From: SZUA-186 sp039714155
GTDB lineage: Bacteria; Pseudomonadota; Gammaproteobacteria; UBA9214
Assembly: GCA_039714155.1 (NCBI GenBank)
Contig: JBDLJX010000029.1
Span: forward strand, 1 to 28,110
Direction: 5' to 3'
Length of the DNA: 28,110 bases
In this document: in pieces, positions 17,673 to 25,636 of the stretch
Layout of the letters: every line of letters begins with the position of its first letter
How positions within the stretch are numbered: position 1 is the first letter of the stretch
Program-made: the position numbers and the translations under genes
The notes under the pieces: model-generated
Seen by the model: only the letters and a program-made list of their open reading frames with translations
Database searches by the model: none
What the model was told of the DNA's origin: nothing

Positions 17673-18641
17673 ATGAGTGATATCAAGCACTGCCGTCTTC
17701 TGATTCTCGGTTCCGGCCCGGCCGGCTACACCGCGGCCATCTATGCAGCACGTGCCAATCTCGACCCGGTGCTGATTACCGGCCTCGAACAGGGTGGCCA
17801 GTTAATGACCACCACCGAGGTGGAAAACTGGCCGGGTGGTGCGGCCGATTTGCAGGGGCCGCCGCTGATGGAGAACATGCGCGAGCATGCCGAACGCTTC
17901 AAGACGGAAATGATCTTCGATCACATTCACACCGCTGAGCTGGGCAATAAGCCCTTTCACCTGGAAGGCGATTCAGGTGTCTACACCTGTGATGCACTGG
18001 TTATCGCCACCGGCGCCTCGGCCATGTACCTCGGCCTGGAATCGGAAGAGGCGTTCAAGGGCAAGGGTGTCTCGGCCTGTGCCACCTGTGACGGTTTTTT
18101 CTACAAGCAACAGAAGGTCGCCGTGATCGGTGGTGGCAACACCGCCGTTGAAGAGGCAATGTACCTGGCCAATATCGCCTCGCATGTCACCCTGGTGCAT
18201 CGCCGTGACAAGCTGCGCGCCGAGAAGATCCTGCAGGACCGTTTATTCAGGAAGGAACAGGAAGGCGTTATCAGCATCGCCTGGGACCATGTGCTGGATG
18301 AGGTGCTGGGTGACGACAGCGGTGTTACCGGTATGCGTATCAAGAGTGTCAAGGATGACAGTACCACTGATATTGATCTGCAGGGGGTCTTTATTGCTAT
18401 CGGCCACAAGCCGAATACGCAGATCTTTGCTGGTCAGCTGGACATGGAGGGTGGCTACATCAAGGTCAAGACCGGTTCCGAGGGTGATGCAACAGCGACC
18501 AGTGTGGCGGGTGTGTATGCCGCCGGTGATGTCAGTGACCATATCTATCGCCAGGCGGTCACCTCCGCCGGTACCGGCTGCATGGCCGCGCTGGACGCCG
18601 AGAAGTACCTGGATAATCTCGAAGCTGAACTAAATAAATAA
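17673..18641 (+). CDS. trxB: Thioredoxin reductase
   Basis: An FAD flavoenzyme that passes electrons from NADPH to thioredoxin, keeping cytoplasmic thiols reduced. It has 322 residues, matching E. coli (321). The FAD motif is GSGPAGYTAAIYAARA (13-28), followed by TEVENWPGG. The redox-active pair is CATC (Cys136 and Cys139), the NADPH motif is GGGNTAVEEAMYLA, and near the end GVYAAGDVSDHIYRQAVTSAGTG closes the FAD site. The start is preceded by GGGGTGA. It diverges from ald over 150 bases. Downstream is a repeat-rich gap, then the aat operon; the cydDC genes that separate trxB from aat in E. coli are absent here. Confidence 0.98.
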   Translation: MSDIKHCRLLILGSGPAGYTAAIYAARANLDPVLITGLEQGGQLMTTTEVENWPGGAADLQGPPLMENMREHAERFKTEMIFDHIHTAELGNKPFHLEGDSGVYTCDALVIATGASAMYLGLESEEAFKGKGVSACATCDGFFYKQQKVAVIGGGNTAVEEAMYLANIASHVTLVHRRDKLRAEKILQDRLFRKEQEGVISIAWDHVLDEVLGDDSGVTGMRIKSVKDDSTTDIDLQGVFIAIGHKPNTQIFAGQLDMEGGYIKVKTGSEGDATATSVAGVYAAGDVSDHIYRQAVTSAGTGCMAALDAEKYLDNLEAELNK

Positions 18642-18712
18642 GCTTTCTGCCACAGAGAACACAGAGTCGGAAAGATGCGCTGTCATTTCTGTCCTGTAGA
18701 ATAATAATAGCC

Positions 18713-18776
18713 GTAGGAGCGAATTCATTCGCGATAAACGGCCATAAAAACCCATCGCGACTGAAGTCGCTCCTAC
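18713..18776. repeat. REP-like palindrome, GTAGGAGCGACTTCAGTCGC type, copy 2
   Basis: The right arm (18754-18776) is identical to the arms at 11175-11248. The left arm (18713-18735) differs at two positions. The 18-base loop differs from copy 1. It lies between trxB and the next gene on the same strand. Confidence 0.8.
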
Positions 18777-18809
18777 TTCGCTCCTGCTTCGCTCCTGCAT
18801 CGCTCCTGC
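18766..18809 (+). repeat. Four 11-bp tandem repeats (TTCGCTCCTGC)
   Basis: Units start at 18766, 18777, 18788 and 18799; the middle two are identical and the outer two differ at one or two bases. The first unit is the end of the REP-like arm, so the array seems to have grown by slippage from that element. Confidence 0.8.
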
Positions 18810-18853
18810 AATAAAGTCACCAGGGTATACGACACACGCGTTAGAATGTGGAT

Positions 18854-20038
18854 ATGCGCACCCGTGTCATAGAATGTATTGACGAGATCCCGGCAGCGGA
18901 CTGGAACCGGGTCGCCGGTATGGCGAATCCCTTCCTGCGGCACGAATTCCTGGCGGCGCTGGAGCACCATGACTGTGTCGGTGCGCGCTACGGCTGGGTC
19001 CCGCAACATATTACGCTACACGATGAGCACAATACGCTGATCGGTGCGGCGCCGTTATACCTGAAAGACAACTCCTACGGTGAATTTGTTTTCGACTGGT
19101 CCTGGGCCGATGCCTGGCACCGGGCCGGCAAGCGCTACTATCCAAAGCTGGTTTCAGCGATCCCCTATACACCGGTTACCGGGCCACGCCTGCTGGTTGC
19201 CCCGGACGCTGACAACTCTGCTGCGCATACCGCCCTGATCGAGCAGGCACTGTCACTGGTCGAAACCACGGGGTCGTCGACGCTACACTGGTTGTTCACT
19301 GATGCAGCGGACACGAATACCCTGTTTGAGCACAAGCTGCTGCGCCGCACCAGTTGTCACTTCCACTGGCACAACCCCGGCTACCGGTCATTCGATGATT
19401 TCCTGTCCCGCCTGACATCGCGCAAGCGCAAGAAGATCAAACGTGAACGTCGCTATGTGACCGATGCCGGCATACGTATGGAAATGATTTACGGCGATGA
19501 GGCCACTGACGAGCAGTGGCACATCATGTATGAATTCTATCGTTCGACCTTCGAACGCAAGTCCGGCATTCCTACCCTGTCACTGCAATTCTTCCGCGAA
19601 ATCAGCCAGACCATGGGCCGGCAGGTGATACTGGTGTTTGCCTGGCATGCTGGCAAGGCGGTCGCGGGCGCTATCAACCTGTGTGGCGATCATGCCCTGT
19701 ATGGCCGTCACTGGGGTTGCCGTGAACAGTTTCACAGCCTGCATTTCGAGACCTGTTACTACCAGGGCATCGATTACTGCATCCGGAACGGGCTGCGGCT
19801 GTTTGAACCCGGCGCACAGGGTGAGCACAAGATCAGTCGAGGCTTCCTGCCGAGCCTGACGTGGTCGGCGCACTGGATCGCTGATCCGGAATTCCGGGCT
19901 GCGGTGGAAAAATTCCTGCTCAATGAGCATGAGCTGGTGCTGGATTACCGGGATGAGCTGCAGCGCTACTCACCGTTCCGTAAGGATATAGACCAGCAGG
20001 CCGGCGAATACCTGAAGAGTGTGGATGGTGGCGGATGA
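18854..20038 (+). CDS. DUF482 (peptidogalycan biosynthesis/GNAT-like) N-acyltransferase
   Basis: Predicted acyltransferase of the DUF482 family, related in fold to GNAT and FemAB enzymes; its substrate is unknown. It has 394 residues from the ATG at 18854 (a GTG six bases earlier is an alternative). Family features are PFLRHEFLAALE, the segment FVFDWSWADAWHRAGKRYYPKL, VTGPRLLV, RKRKKIKRERRYV, FYRSTFERK, GAINLCGDHALYGRHWGC, and LRLFEPGAQGEHKISRGFLP near the C-terminus. It overlaps aat by ATGA, so the two are translated together. In this position it replaces the genes found upstream of aat in E. coli. The coupling hints at a link with aminoacyl transfer, but this is inference. Confidence 0.88.
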   Translation: MRTRVIECIDEIPAADWNRVAGMANPFLRHEFLAALEHHDCVGARYGWVPQHITLHDEHNTLIGAAPLYLKDNSYGEFVFDWSWADAWHRAGKRYYPKLVSAIPYTPVTGPRLLVAPDADNSAAHTALIEQALSLVETTGSSTLHWLFTDAADTNTLFEHKLLRRTSCHFHWHNPGYRSFDDFLSRLTSRKRKKIKRERRYVTDAGIRMEMIYGDEATDEQWHIMYEFYRSTFERKSGIPTLSLQFFREISQTMGRQVILVFAWHAGKAVAGAINLCGDHALYGRHWGCREQFHSLHFETCYYQGIDYCIRNGLRLFEPGAQGEHKISRGFLPSLTWSAHWIADPEFRAAVEKFLLNEHELVLDYRDELQRYSPFRKDIDQQAGEYLKSVDGGG

Positions 20039-20763
20039 CACGGGTGCGTGGCAAGTCGCCGTTCTGGCTGGACCCGGACGAACCGGAAATCAGCTTTCCG
20101 GATGTAGAACTGGCACTGACCGAACCGGATGGCCTGCTGGCCATTGGCGGCGACCTGTCGGTGCCGCGCCTGCTGGCAGCTTATCGCCACGGTATCTTTC
20201 CATGGTACGGCCAGGGGCAGCCAATTCTGTGGTGGTCACCGAATCCGCGTCTGTTGTTAATGCCTGGGGATTTACATATCTCCCGTAACCTGATGAAAAC
20301 GTTACGCAAGGAAAAATTCTCTGTCAGCCTGGATACTGATTTTGCTGCGGTTATCGAGGCCTGTGCAGCGCCGCGTGACGGTGAGGATGGCACCTGGATT
20401 ACGCCGGCGATGCAGACGGCCTATCTGGCATTGCACCAGGCCGGCCATGCCCACTCGGTGGAATGTCGCTACCGGGGTGAGCTGGTGGGCGGCCTGTACG
20501 GTGTGGCTATTGGCCGGGCATTCTTTGGTGAATCCATGTTTTCGCGTGCCAGTGATGCCTCCAAGGCCGCCCTGGTATGGCTGACATGGCAATTGCAGCG
20601 CTGGCAGTTCCGGTTGATCGATTGCCAGATCCATACCCGGCACCTGGAGAGCCTCGGCGCACGCAATGTACAGCGACAGGCATTCACCCGACTGTTACGC
20701 ACTGCCTGTGATCTGCCAGGGCCTGCATGTTGGGCGTTTGACGGGGATATTCTGCCCTTTTAA
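20035..20763 (+). CDS. aat: Leucyl/phenylalanyl-tRNA-protein transferase
   Basis: Adds Leu or Phe from charged tRNA to proteins with N-terminal Lys or Arg, creating N-degrons that ClpS brings to ClpAP. It has 242 residues (E. coli 234). Family motifs are FPDVELALTEPDGLLAIGGD near residue 20, LLAAYRHGIFPWYGQGQPI, LWWSPNPR, GTWITPAMQTAYLALHQ, and AHSVECRYRGELVGGLYGV with AIGRAFFGESMFSRASDASK. The last quarter has LIDCQIHTRHLESLGARN. It overlaps the upstream DUF482 gene by four bases and precedes infA. The clpA and clpS genes, which act in the same pathway, are just beyond infA. Confidence 0.98.
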   Translation: MTRVRGKSPFWLDPDEPEISFPDVELALTEPDGLLAIGGDLSVPRLLAAYRHGIFPWYGQGQPILWWSPNPRLLLMPGDLHISRNLMKTLRKEKFSVSLDTDFAAVIEACAAPRDGEDGTWITPAMQTAYLALHQAGHAHSVECRYRGELVGGLYGVAIGRAFFGESMFSRASDASKAALVWLTWQLQRWQFRLIDCQIHTRHLESLGARNVQRQAFTRLLRTACDLPGPACWAFDGDILPF

Positions 20764-20769
20764 TCAGTA

Positions 20770-20798
20770 TTCTTCCTGCGCGGTTTTCCGGGTATAAT
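20770..20798 (+). promoter_or_regulatory. Probable infA promoter
   Basis: A consensus -10 TATAAT at 20793-20798 has a weak -35 (TTCTTC, 20770-20775) 17 bases upstream. It ends 35 bases before the infA start codon, giving infA its own promoter downstream of aat. Confidence 0.55.
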
Positions 20799-20833
20799 GC
20801 GCGCCAGTTTCAACCGGCACATACAGAACTTAT

Positions 20834-21052
20834 ATGGCAAAAGAAGAACACATCGAAATGGAAGGTACGGTCATCGAGACCCTGCCGAACACCATGTTCA
20901 GGGTAGAACTTGAAAATGGACACGTGGTGACTGCACATATTTCGGGCAAGATGCGCAAGCATTACATCCGCATCCTCAGGGGTGACAAGGTTACCGTCGA
21001 ACTGACTCCCTACGACCTGTCCAAGGGACGTATCACCTACCGCGCACGTTGA
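20834..21052 (+). CDS. infA: Translation initiation factor IF-1
   Basis: A small S1-like OB-fold protein that binds the 30S A site and helps IF-2 and IF-3 in start selection. It has 72 residues, the exact standard length. It reads MAKEEHIEMEGTVIETLPN at the start and ends DLSKGRITYRAR, with SGKMRKHYIRILRGDKVTVE between, all diagnostic. A strong -10 box lies 35 bases upstream. It converges with clpA over 23 bases. Unlike E. coli, no tRNA-Ser gene follows. Confidence 0.98.
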   Translation: MAKEEHIEMEGTVIETLPNTMFRVELENGHVVTAHISGKMRKHYIRILRGDKVTVELTPYDLSKGRITYRAR

Positions 21053-21075
21053 TACTGTCACTGGCAGCCGGTCTG

Positions 21076-23331
21076 TCAGTGCGCGAATTCCTGCTCTTTA
21101 ATTGTGAATTTCAGCTCGCCGTCTGCCTCGCTGATAACGAGGTGGCCACCGTGAGCGAGTTTGCCGAACAGTAATTCCTCGGCCAGCGGTTTCTTGATGT
21201 GCTGCTGGATCACCCGTGCCATCGGCCGGGCGCCCATCTTTGGATCATAGCCGTGTTCGGCGAGCCACAGGCGCGCAGATTCATCGACCTCGATGGTGAC
21301 CTGCTGTTCCTGCAGTTGTGCTTCCAGCTCGAAGATGAATTTGTCCACAACCTGGGTAATGACGGTCGGGTCGAGACCGTTGAACTGTACGACGGCATCC
21401 AGCCGGTTGCGGAATTCCGGGCTGAAGGTGCGGCGTATCGCTTCCATGCCATCGGTTGAATGGTCCTGCCGGGTAAAGCCGATAGAAGGCCGGCTCATCT
21501 CGTGCGCGCCGGCATTGGTGGTCATGACGATGACAACATTACGGAAGTCCGCCTTGCGCCCGTTGTTGTCAGTCAGGGTGCCATGGTCCATGACCTGCAG
21601 CAGCAGGTTGAAGACATCCGGGTGGGCCTTTTCAACTTCGTCGAGCAACAACACCACGTGCGGATTCTTGCTGATGGCCTCCGTCAGCAGTCCACCCTGG
21701 TCGTAGCCGACGTAACCCGGCGGCGCACCAATCAGGCGTGACACCGTATGACGTTCCATGTACTCCGACATGTCGAAGCGCACCAGTTCCAGGCCCATAA
21801 TACGGGCCAGCTGACGGGTAACCTCGGTCTTGCCAACGCCGGTGGGGCCGGCAAACAGGAATGAACCAATCGGTTTGTTCTCGTTGCCAAGACCGGAGCG
21901 CGACATCTTGATGGCGGCGCCAAGGGTCTCGATGGCCTTGTCCTGGCCGTAGACGACCATCTTCAGGTCCCGTTCCAGGGTGCGCAGCGACTCCTTGTCC
22001 GAGGCGGTGACCGTCTTGGCGGGGATGCGCGCCATCTGTGCGATGATTGCCTCGACATCGTTGATGCCGATGGTCTTCTTGCGCTTTGACGGCGCCCGCA
22101 GCCGCTGGCTGGCGCCGGCCTCATCGATGACATCGACGGCCTTGTCCGGCAGGTGGCGGTCGTTGATATAGCGGTCGGACAATTCGGCCGCTGCGCGCAA
22201 GGCGCGTGGCGAGTACCTGATCCCGTGGTGTTCCTCGAAGCGCGGTTTCAGACCCTTGAGAATCTCGATCGTCTCTTCCACAGTCGGTTCGACAATATCG
22301 ATCTTCTGGAAACGCCTTGCCAGGGCGTGATCCTTCTCGAAGATGCCGCGGTATTCCTGGTAGGTGGTCGAGCCGATACACTTCAGTTCACCTGACGCCA
22401 GCATCGGCTTGATCAGGTTGGAGGCATCCATGACGCCACCGGATGCCGCACCGGCACCGATGATGGTGTGGATCTCGTCAATAAACAGGATGGCGCCCTC
22501 TTCCTTGCGCAATTGCGCCAGCACAGCCTTGAAGCGTTTTTCAAAATCACCGCGGTACTTGGTACCGGCAATCAGGGAACCCAGGTCGAGAGAATAGATG
22601 GTACTGCCAAGCAAGATGTCCGCTACCTCGCCTTCGACGATCATCTTTGCCAGCCCTTCGGCGAGTGCAGTCTTGCCAACTCCGGCCTCGCCGACGAACA
22701 GCGGGTTATTCTTGCGACGCCGGCACAGTACCTGGACCGTGCGGCGTATTTCCGGGCGGCGACCGATCAGCGGGTCGATCTTGCCCTGTGCGGCCAGCTC
22801 GTTGAGATTGGTGGCAAAACTGTCGAGCGGCTGTTTTGTTGTCTCTTCCGCAGGCCCGCCGGTATCAGGGCTTTCGAGGCTCTCGTCGGACTGTTCGTGC
22901 ACCTTGGAGATGCCGTGGGATATGTAATTGACGATATCCAGCCGGGTGATGTTCATGCGATTGAGGAAATACACGGCCTGTGATTCCTGTTCGCTGAATA
23001 TGGCGACCAGCACATTGGCGCCGGTAACCTCGTTATTGTCGGATGACTGTACATGGAAGACGGCACGCTGCAGGACACGCTGGAAACCAAGTGTCGGTTG
23101 TGTTTCACGGCTGTCGTCGGCGGACAGCAATGGCGTGGTCTCATCGAGGAACTTTTCCAGTTCCGATTTAAGCTGGTCGATTTCGGCACCGCAGGCGCGC
23201 AGCACTTCAACTGCAGACGGGTTGCCAAGCAAGGCATACAGCAGGTGCTCAACAGTCATGAACTCATGCTGTTTTTCACGTGCCTCCTTGAATGCAAGAT
23301 TCAGGGTAAATTCCAGTTCCTTGCTAAGCAT
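21076..23331 (-). CDS. clpA: ATP-dependent Clp protease ATP-binding subunit ClpA
   Basis: A hexameric AAA+ unfoldase that feeds substrates to ClpP, including N-degron proteins delivered by ClpS. It has 751 residues (E. coli 758). The N-domain (1-145) carries the double Clp-N repeat starting LSKELEFTLNLAFKEARE. The first ATPase has Walker A GEAGVGKT (214-221) and Walker B ILFIDEIHTI. The second has Walker A GPTGVGKT (495-502) and LLLDEVEKAHPDVFN. The IGF tripeptide for ClpP docking is present in RPSIGFTRQD. It lies 20 bases after clpS on the same strand, so the two form an operon. The Shine-Dalgarno sequence is weak, suggesting coupled translation. Confidence 0.98.
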   Translation of the reverse strand: MLSKELEFTLNLAFKEAREKQHEFMTVEHLLYALLGNPSAVEVLRACGAEIDQLKSELEKFLDETTPLLSADDSRETQPTLGFQRVLQRAVFHVQSSDNNEVTGANVLVAIFSEQESQAVYFLNRMNITRLDIVNYISHGISKVHEQSDESLESPDTGGPAEETTKQPLDSFATNLNELAAQGKIDPLIGRRPEIRRTVQVLCRRRKNNPLFVGEAGVGKTALAEGLAKMIVEGEVADILLGSTIYSLDLGSLIAGTKYRGDFEKRFKAVLAQLRKEEGAILFIDEIHTIIGAGAASGGVMDASNLIKPMLASGELKCIGSTTYQEYRGIFEKDHALARRFQKIDIVEPTVEETIEILKGLKPRFEEHHGIRYSPRALRAAAELSDRYINDRHLPDKAVDVIDEAGASQRLRAPSKRKKTIGINDVEAIIAQMARIPAKTVTASDKESLRTLERDLKMVVYGQDKAIETLGAAIKMSRSGLGNENKPIGSFLFAGPTGVGKTEVTRQLARIMGLELVRFDMSEYMERHTVSRLIGAPPGYVGYDQGGLLTEAISKNPHVVLLLDEVEKAHPDVFNLLLQVMDHGTLTDNNGRKADFRNVVIVMTTNAGAHEMSRPSIGFTRQDHSTDGMEAIRRTFSPEFRNRLDAVVQFNGLDPTVITQVVDKFIFELEAQLQEQQVTIEVDESARLWLAEHGYDPKMGARPMARVIQQHIKKPLAEELLFGKLAHGGHLVISEADGELKFTIKEQEFAH

Positions 23332-23351
23332 AATGATTACCGCTGGTGTAC

Positions 23352-23672
23352 TCAGGCCTCCTCAAGTGTGCATAACAACGGATGCTGGTGATGCTGCGCG
23401 TATTCACTGACCTGCGCCATCTTGGTTTCCGCAATCTCGTATGTAAACACGCCGCACACACCCTTGCCCTGTGTATGCACATGCAGCATTACGCGTGTTG
23501 CCTTTTCACGGTCCATACCAAACAGTTCCTCCAGCAGTTTGACGACAAATTCCATGGGTGTGTAGTCATCATTCATCAGGAGCACCTTGTACAATTGCGG
23601 CTCCTTGAGTTCGGGCCGGGCTTCCTTGAGTGCCAGGCCCTCTTCACCCTCGTGTCTGTGCTCGTCAGTCAT
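23352..23672 (-). CDS. clpS: ATP-dependent Clp protease adaptor ClpS
   Basis: Adaptor that binds N-terminal Leu, Phe, Tyr or Trp and hands substrates to the ClpA N-domain. It has 106 residues (E. coli ClpS also 106). The signature LYKVLLMNDDYTPMEFVVK covers the residues that hold the substrate alpha-amino group, and VMLHVHTQGKGVCGVFTYEIAETK supplies the rest of the pocket. The N-terminal extension is acidic and flexible (TDEHRHEGEEGLALKEARP). It is first in the clpS-clpA pair and diverges from the cold-shock gene at 23988 across 315 bases. A TAGAAT close to the ATG may be its -10 box. Confidence 0.97.
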   Translation of the reverse strand: MTDEHRHEGEEGLALKEARPELKEPQLYKVLLMNDDYTPMEFVVKLLEELFGMDREKATRVMLHVHTQGKGVCGVFTYEIAETKMAQVSEYAQHHQHPLLCTLEEA

Positions 23673-23836
23673 ACCGATATTCTATCCCAACGCGCCGCCT
23701 GCAGCCCGATGCGGTCGTCGGCACCCGGTAAAAATTGCTGCGAAACAAATAACATACATATATAGAGGTAGCATATAATGGGGATTCTTGCAAAATATGC
23801 CTGAATTCCGACGCTAGCGGCATATCAGGTGCAGAC

Positions 23837-23864
23837 TTGACTGTATATTGGGGCGGAATATAAG
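23837..23864 (+). promoter_or_regulatory. Probable cold-shock gene promoter
   Basis: TTGACT (23837-23842) and TATAAG (23859-23864) are separated by 16 bases. Transcription would begin near 23871, leaving an untranslated leader of about 115 bases, typical of cspA-type genes. The rest of the 315-base gap shows an ATATGCC/GGCATAT inverted pair (about 23796-23826) and nothing else distinctive. Confidence 0.55.
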
Positions 23865-23944
23865 TTATACAAGGCGGTCTGGCAGCATTGGGGGGCAGCC
23901 GCGAAGCATGATGCCATGACTTGCGGTCAGGCCTGTTGATAAAA

Positions 23945-23961
23945 AGCGGAAGCATTCCGCT
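23945..23961 (+). promoter_or_regulatory. Leader hairpin before the cold-shock gene
   Basis: AGCGGAA and TTCCGCT form a perfect 7-bp stem with a 3-base loop, 26 bases before the start codon and just upstream of the AGGAAGG ribosome-binding site. It may be part of a temperature-sensitive leader fold, as in cspA mRNAs; this is inference. Confidence 0.45.
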
Positions 23962-23987
23962 ATTAGAAAAGATCAGGAAGGATTGTT

Positions 23988-24197
23988 ATGGCTGACGGTA
24001 CAGTGAAGTGGTTCAGTAATTCCAAGGGCTATGGTTTTATTTCTCCGGACGAAGGTGGTGAAGACGTCTTTGCACATTTCTCGGCAATCGAGATGGACGG
24101 CTACAAAACACTAAACGAAGGTCAGAAGGTCAAGTTCGATATTAGCGAAGGTCCTAAAGGGCTGCAGGCATCCAGCATCAGGGAGGCAGACGCCTGA
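23988..24197 (+). CDS. Cold-shock domain protein (CspA/CspD family)
   Basis: A 69-residue single-strand nucleic-acid binding protein, one cold-shock domain long. RNP1 is KGYGFISPD (residues 14-22) and RNP2 is VFAHFSAI (28-35 region), with the usual KWFSN lead-in and GPKGLQASSI tail. Such proteins melt RNA structure during cold or stationary phase. It sits beside clpS-clpA, as cspD does in E. coli, but sequence alone does not distinguish CspD from other paralogues. A strong AGGAAGG lies eight bases before the ATG. The long structured leader suggests post-transcriptional control. Confidence 0.96.
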   Translation: MADGTVKWFSNSKGYGFISPDEGGEDVFAHFSAIEMDGYKTLNEGQKVKFDISEGPKGLQASSIREADA

Positions 24198-24246
24198 TTT
24201 CAACAGCACCATCCGGTTCCGAGTCTCCGGTCACGCAATAACCGGT

Positions 24247-24271
24247 CTCCCGCGCCTGTCAGGCGCGGGAG
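24247..24271. terminator. Bidirectional hairpin between cold-shock gene and icd
   Basis: CTCCCGCGCC and GGCGCGGGAG form a perfect 10-bp stem with a 5-base loop. The icd stop codon (TGA, 24259-24261 on the minus strand) lies in the loop, so icd's last codons are part of the stem. An ATTATT follows on the plus strand. It can serve both convergent genes, although no long T run is present. Confidence 0.65.
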
Positions 24272-25515
24272 ATTATTGCATCGCCAAAATCGGAGCAGCT
24301 GACCTTGTTTGCGCCCTCCATCAGGCGTGCCAGGTCATAGGTTACGGTGCCTGCGGCAATCGCCCTGGACAGGCCCTTGATGATCAGGTCCGCCGCTTCG
24401 TTCCAGCCAAGATGACGCAGCATCATTTCCGCAGACAAAATCAGTGAACTCGGATTGACCTGGTTCTTGCCGGCATAGCCGGGTGCGGTACCATGGGTTG
24501 CCTCGAACAGGGCGATGGTGTCCGAAAGGTTGGCCCCCGGGGCCATCCCGATACCACCAACCTGCGCGGCCAGGGCGTCGGAGATGTAGTCACCGTTCAG
24601 GTTGAGTGTCGCGATTACGCTGTACTCTGCCGGGCGCAACAGGATCTGCTGCAGGAAGGCATCGGCGATGACGTCCTTGATGACGATGTCCCTGCCGGTG
24701 TTCGGGTTCCTGAAACTGCACCATGGGCCGCCATCGATTTCGACTGCGCCGAATTCCTCCTTGCCGAGTTCATAGCCCCAGGCCTTGAAGGCCCCCTCGG
24801 TGAATTTCATGATATTGCCCTTGTGCACCAGGGTAACGGAATCACGGTCCTGTTCAATGGCGTACTGAATGGCCTTGCGAACGAGGCGTTTGCTGCCATC
24901 CGCCGAGACGGGCTTGATGCCGATTCCTGATGTCTCGGGAAACCGGATCTTGGTGACGCCCATTTCGTTTTGCAGGAAGGCGATGAGCCTTTTGACTTCT
25001 TCACTGCCGGCCTGCCATTCGATGCCGGCATAGATATCTTCCGAGTTCTCGCGGAAGATCACCATGTCGGTTTTCTCCGGCTCACGTAACGGACTTGGTG
25101 TGCCATCGAAATAGCGTACCGGGCGCTGGCAGATATACAGGTCGAGTTCCTGTCTCAGGGTAACATTCAGCGAGCGAATGCCGCCGCCTACCGGTGTGGT
25201 CAGCGGGCCCTTGATAGCGACCGTGTAGTCGCGTATTGCATCCAGGGTTTCATCCGGCAGCCAGGTATTCTCGCCATACACTGTGTTGGCCTTCTCTCCC
25301 GCAAAAATCTCCATCCAGACAATGGCGCGATCACTGCCGTAGGCGCGTTCAACAATGGCATCGACCACCTTGCGCATAACCGGCGTGATATCGATACCGA
25401 TACCGTCGCCCTCGATGAACGGGATAACAGGGTTGGCAGGAACGTCAAGCGAGTTATCAGCGTTGACCCGGATTTTTTCACCGTTTTGCGGGATGTCGAT
25501 ATATTGATACGTCAT
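24259..25515 (-). CDS. icd: NADP-dependent isocitrate dehydrogenase
   Basis: TCA-cycle enzyme converting isocitrate to 2-oxoglutarate and CO2 with NADP. It has 418 residues (E. coli 416). The substrate site is GGGIRSLNVTLRQELDLYIC, with Ser115 matching the serine phosphorylated by AceK in E. coli, followed by RPVRYF. Also present are the metal-site segment DVIADAFLQQILLRP and NLNGDYISDALAAQVGG, and the adenine-binding EATHGTAPGYAGKNQVNPSS. AGGACTG precedes the ATG. It is monocistronic, bounded by a hairpin at each end, and close to nudJ as in E. coli. Confidence 0.98.
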   Translation of the reverse strand: MTYQYIDIPQNGEKIRVNADNSLDVPANPVIPFIEGDGIGIDITPVMRKVVDAIVERAYGSDRAIVWMEIFAGEKANTVYGENTWLPDETLDAIRDYTVAIKGPLTTPVGGGIRSLNVTLRQELDLYICQRPVRYFDGTPSPLREPEKTDMVIFRENSEDIYAGIEWQAGSEEVKRLIAFLQNEMGVTKIRFPETSGIGIKPVSADGSKRLVRKAIQYAIEQDRDSVTLVHKGNIMKFTEGAFKAWGYELGKEEFGAVEIDGGPWCSFRNPNTGRDIVIKDVIADAFLQQILLRPAEYSVIATLNLNGDYISDALAAQVGGIGMAPGANLSDTIALFEATHGTAPGYAGKNQVNPSSLILSAEMMLRHLGWNEAADLIIKGLSRAIAAGTVTYDLARLMEGANKVSCSDFGDAIISRA

Positions 25516-25569
25516 GAAACAGTCCTGATGATTCGTTGGTTAGTCGTAATTGTTGCGGATCATATCCAA

Positions 25570-25598
25570 AAAAGCCCCTGCCGGAGGCAGGGGCTTTT
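25570..25598. terminator. Strong bidirectional rho-independent terminator
   Basis: AAAAGCCCCTGCC and GGCAGGGGCTTTT form a 13-bp stem with a GGA loop. On the minus strand a run of six T follows the stem, making it the terminator of the gene at 25637-26554 and insulating icd from it. Confidence 0.92.
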
Positions 25599-25636
25599 GC
25601 GTGCAAGACAGTCTGAAACAGTGACTGTTGTACTGT

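Noticed and set aside
20764..20833. tRNA gene near infA, as in E. coli (serW).
   Set aside because: The gap is short and holds only a promoter; no cloverleaf can be formed.
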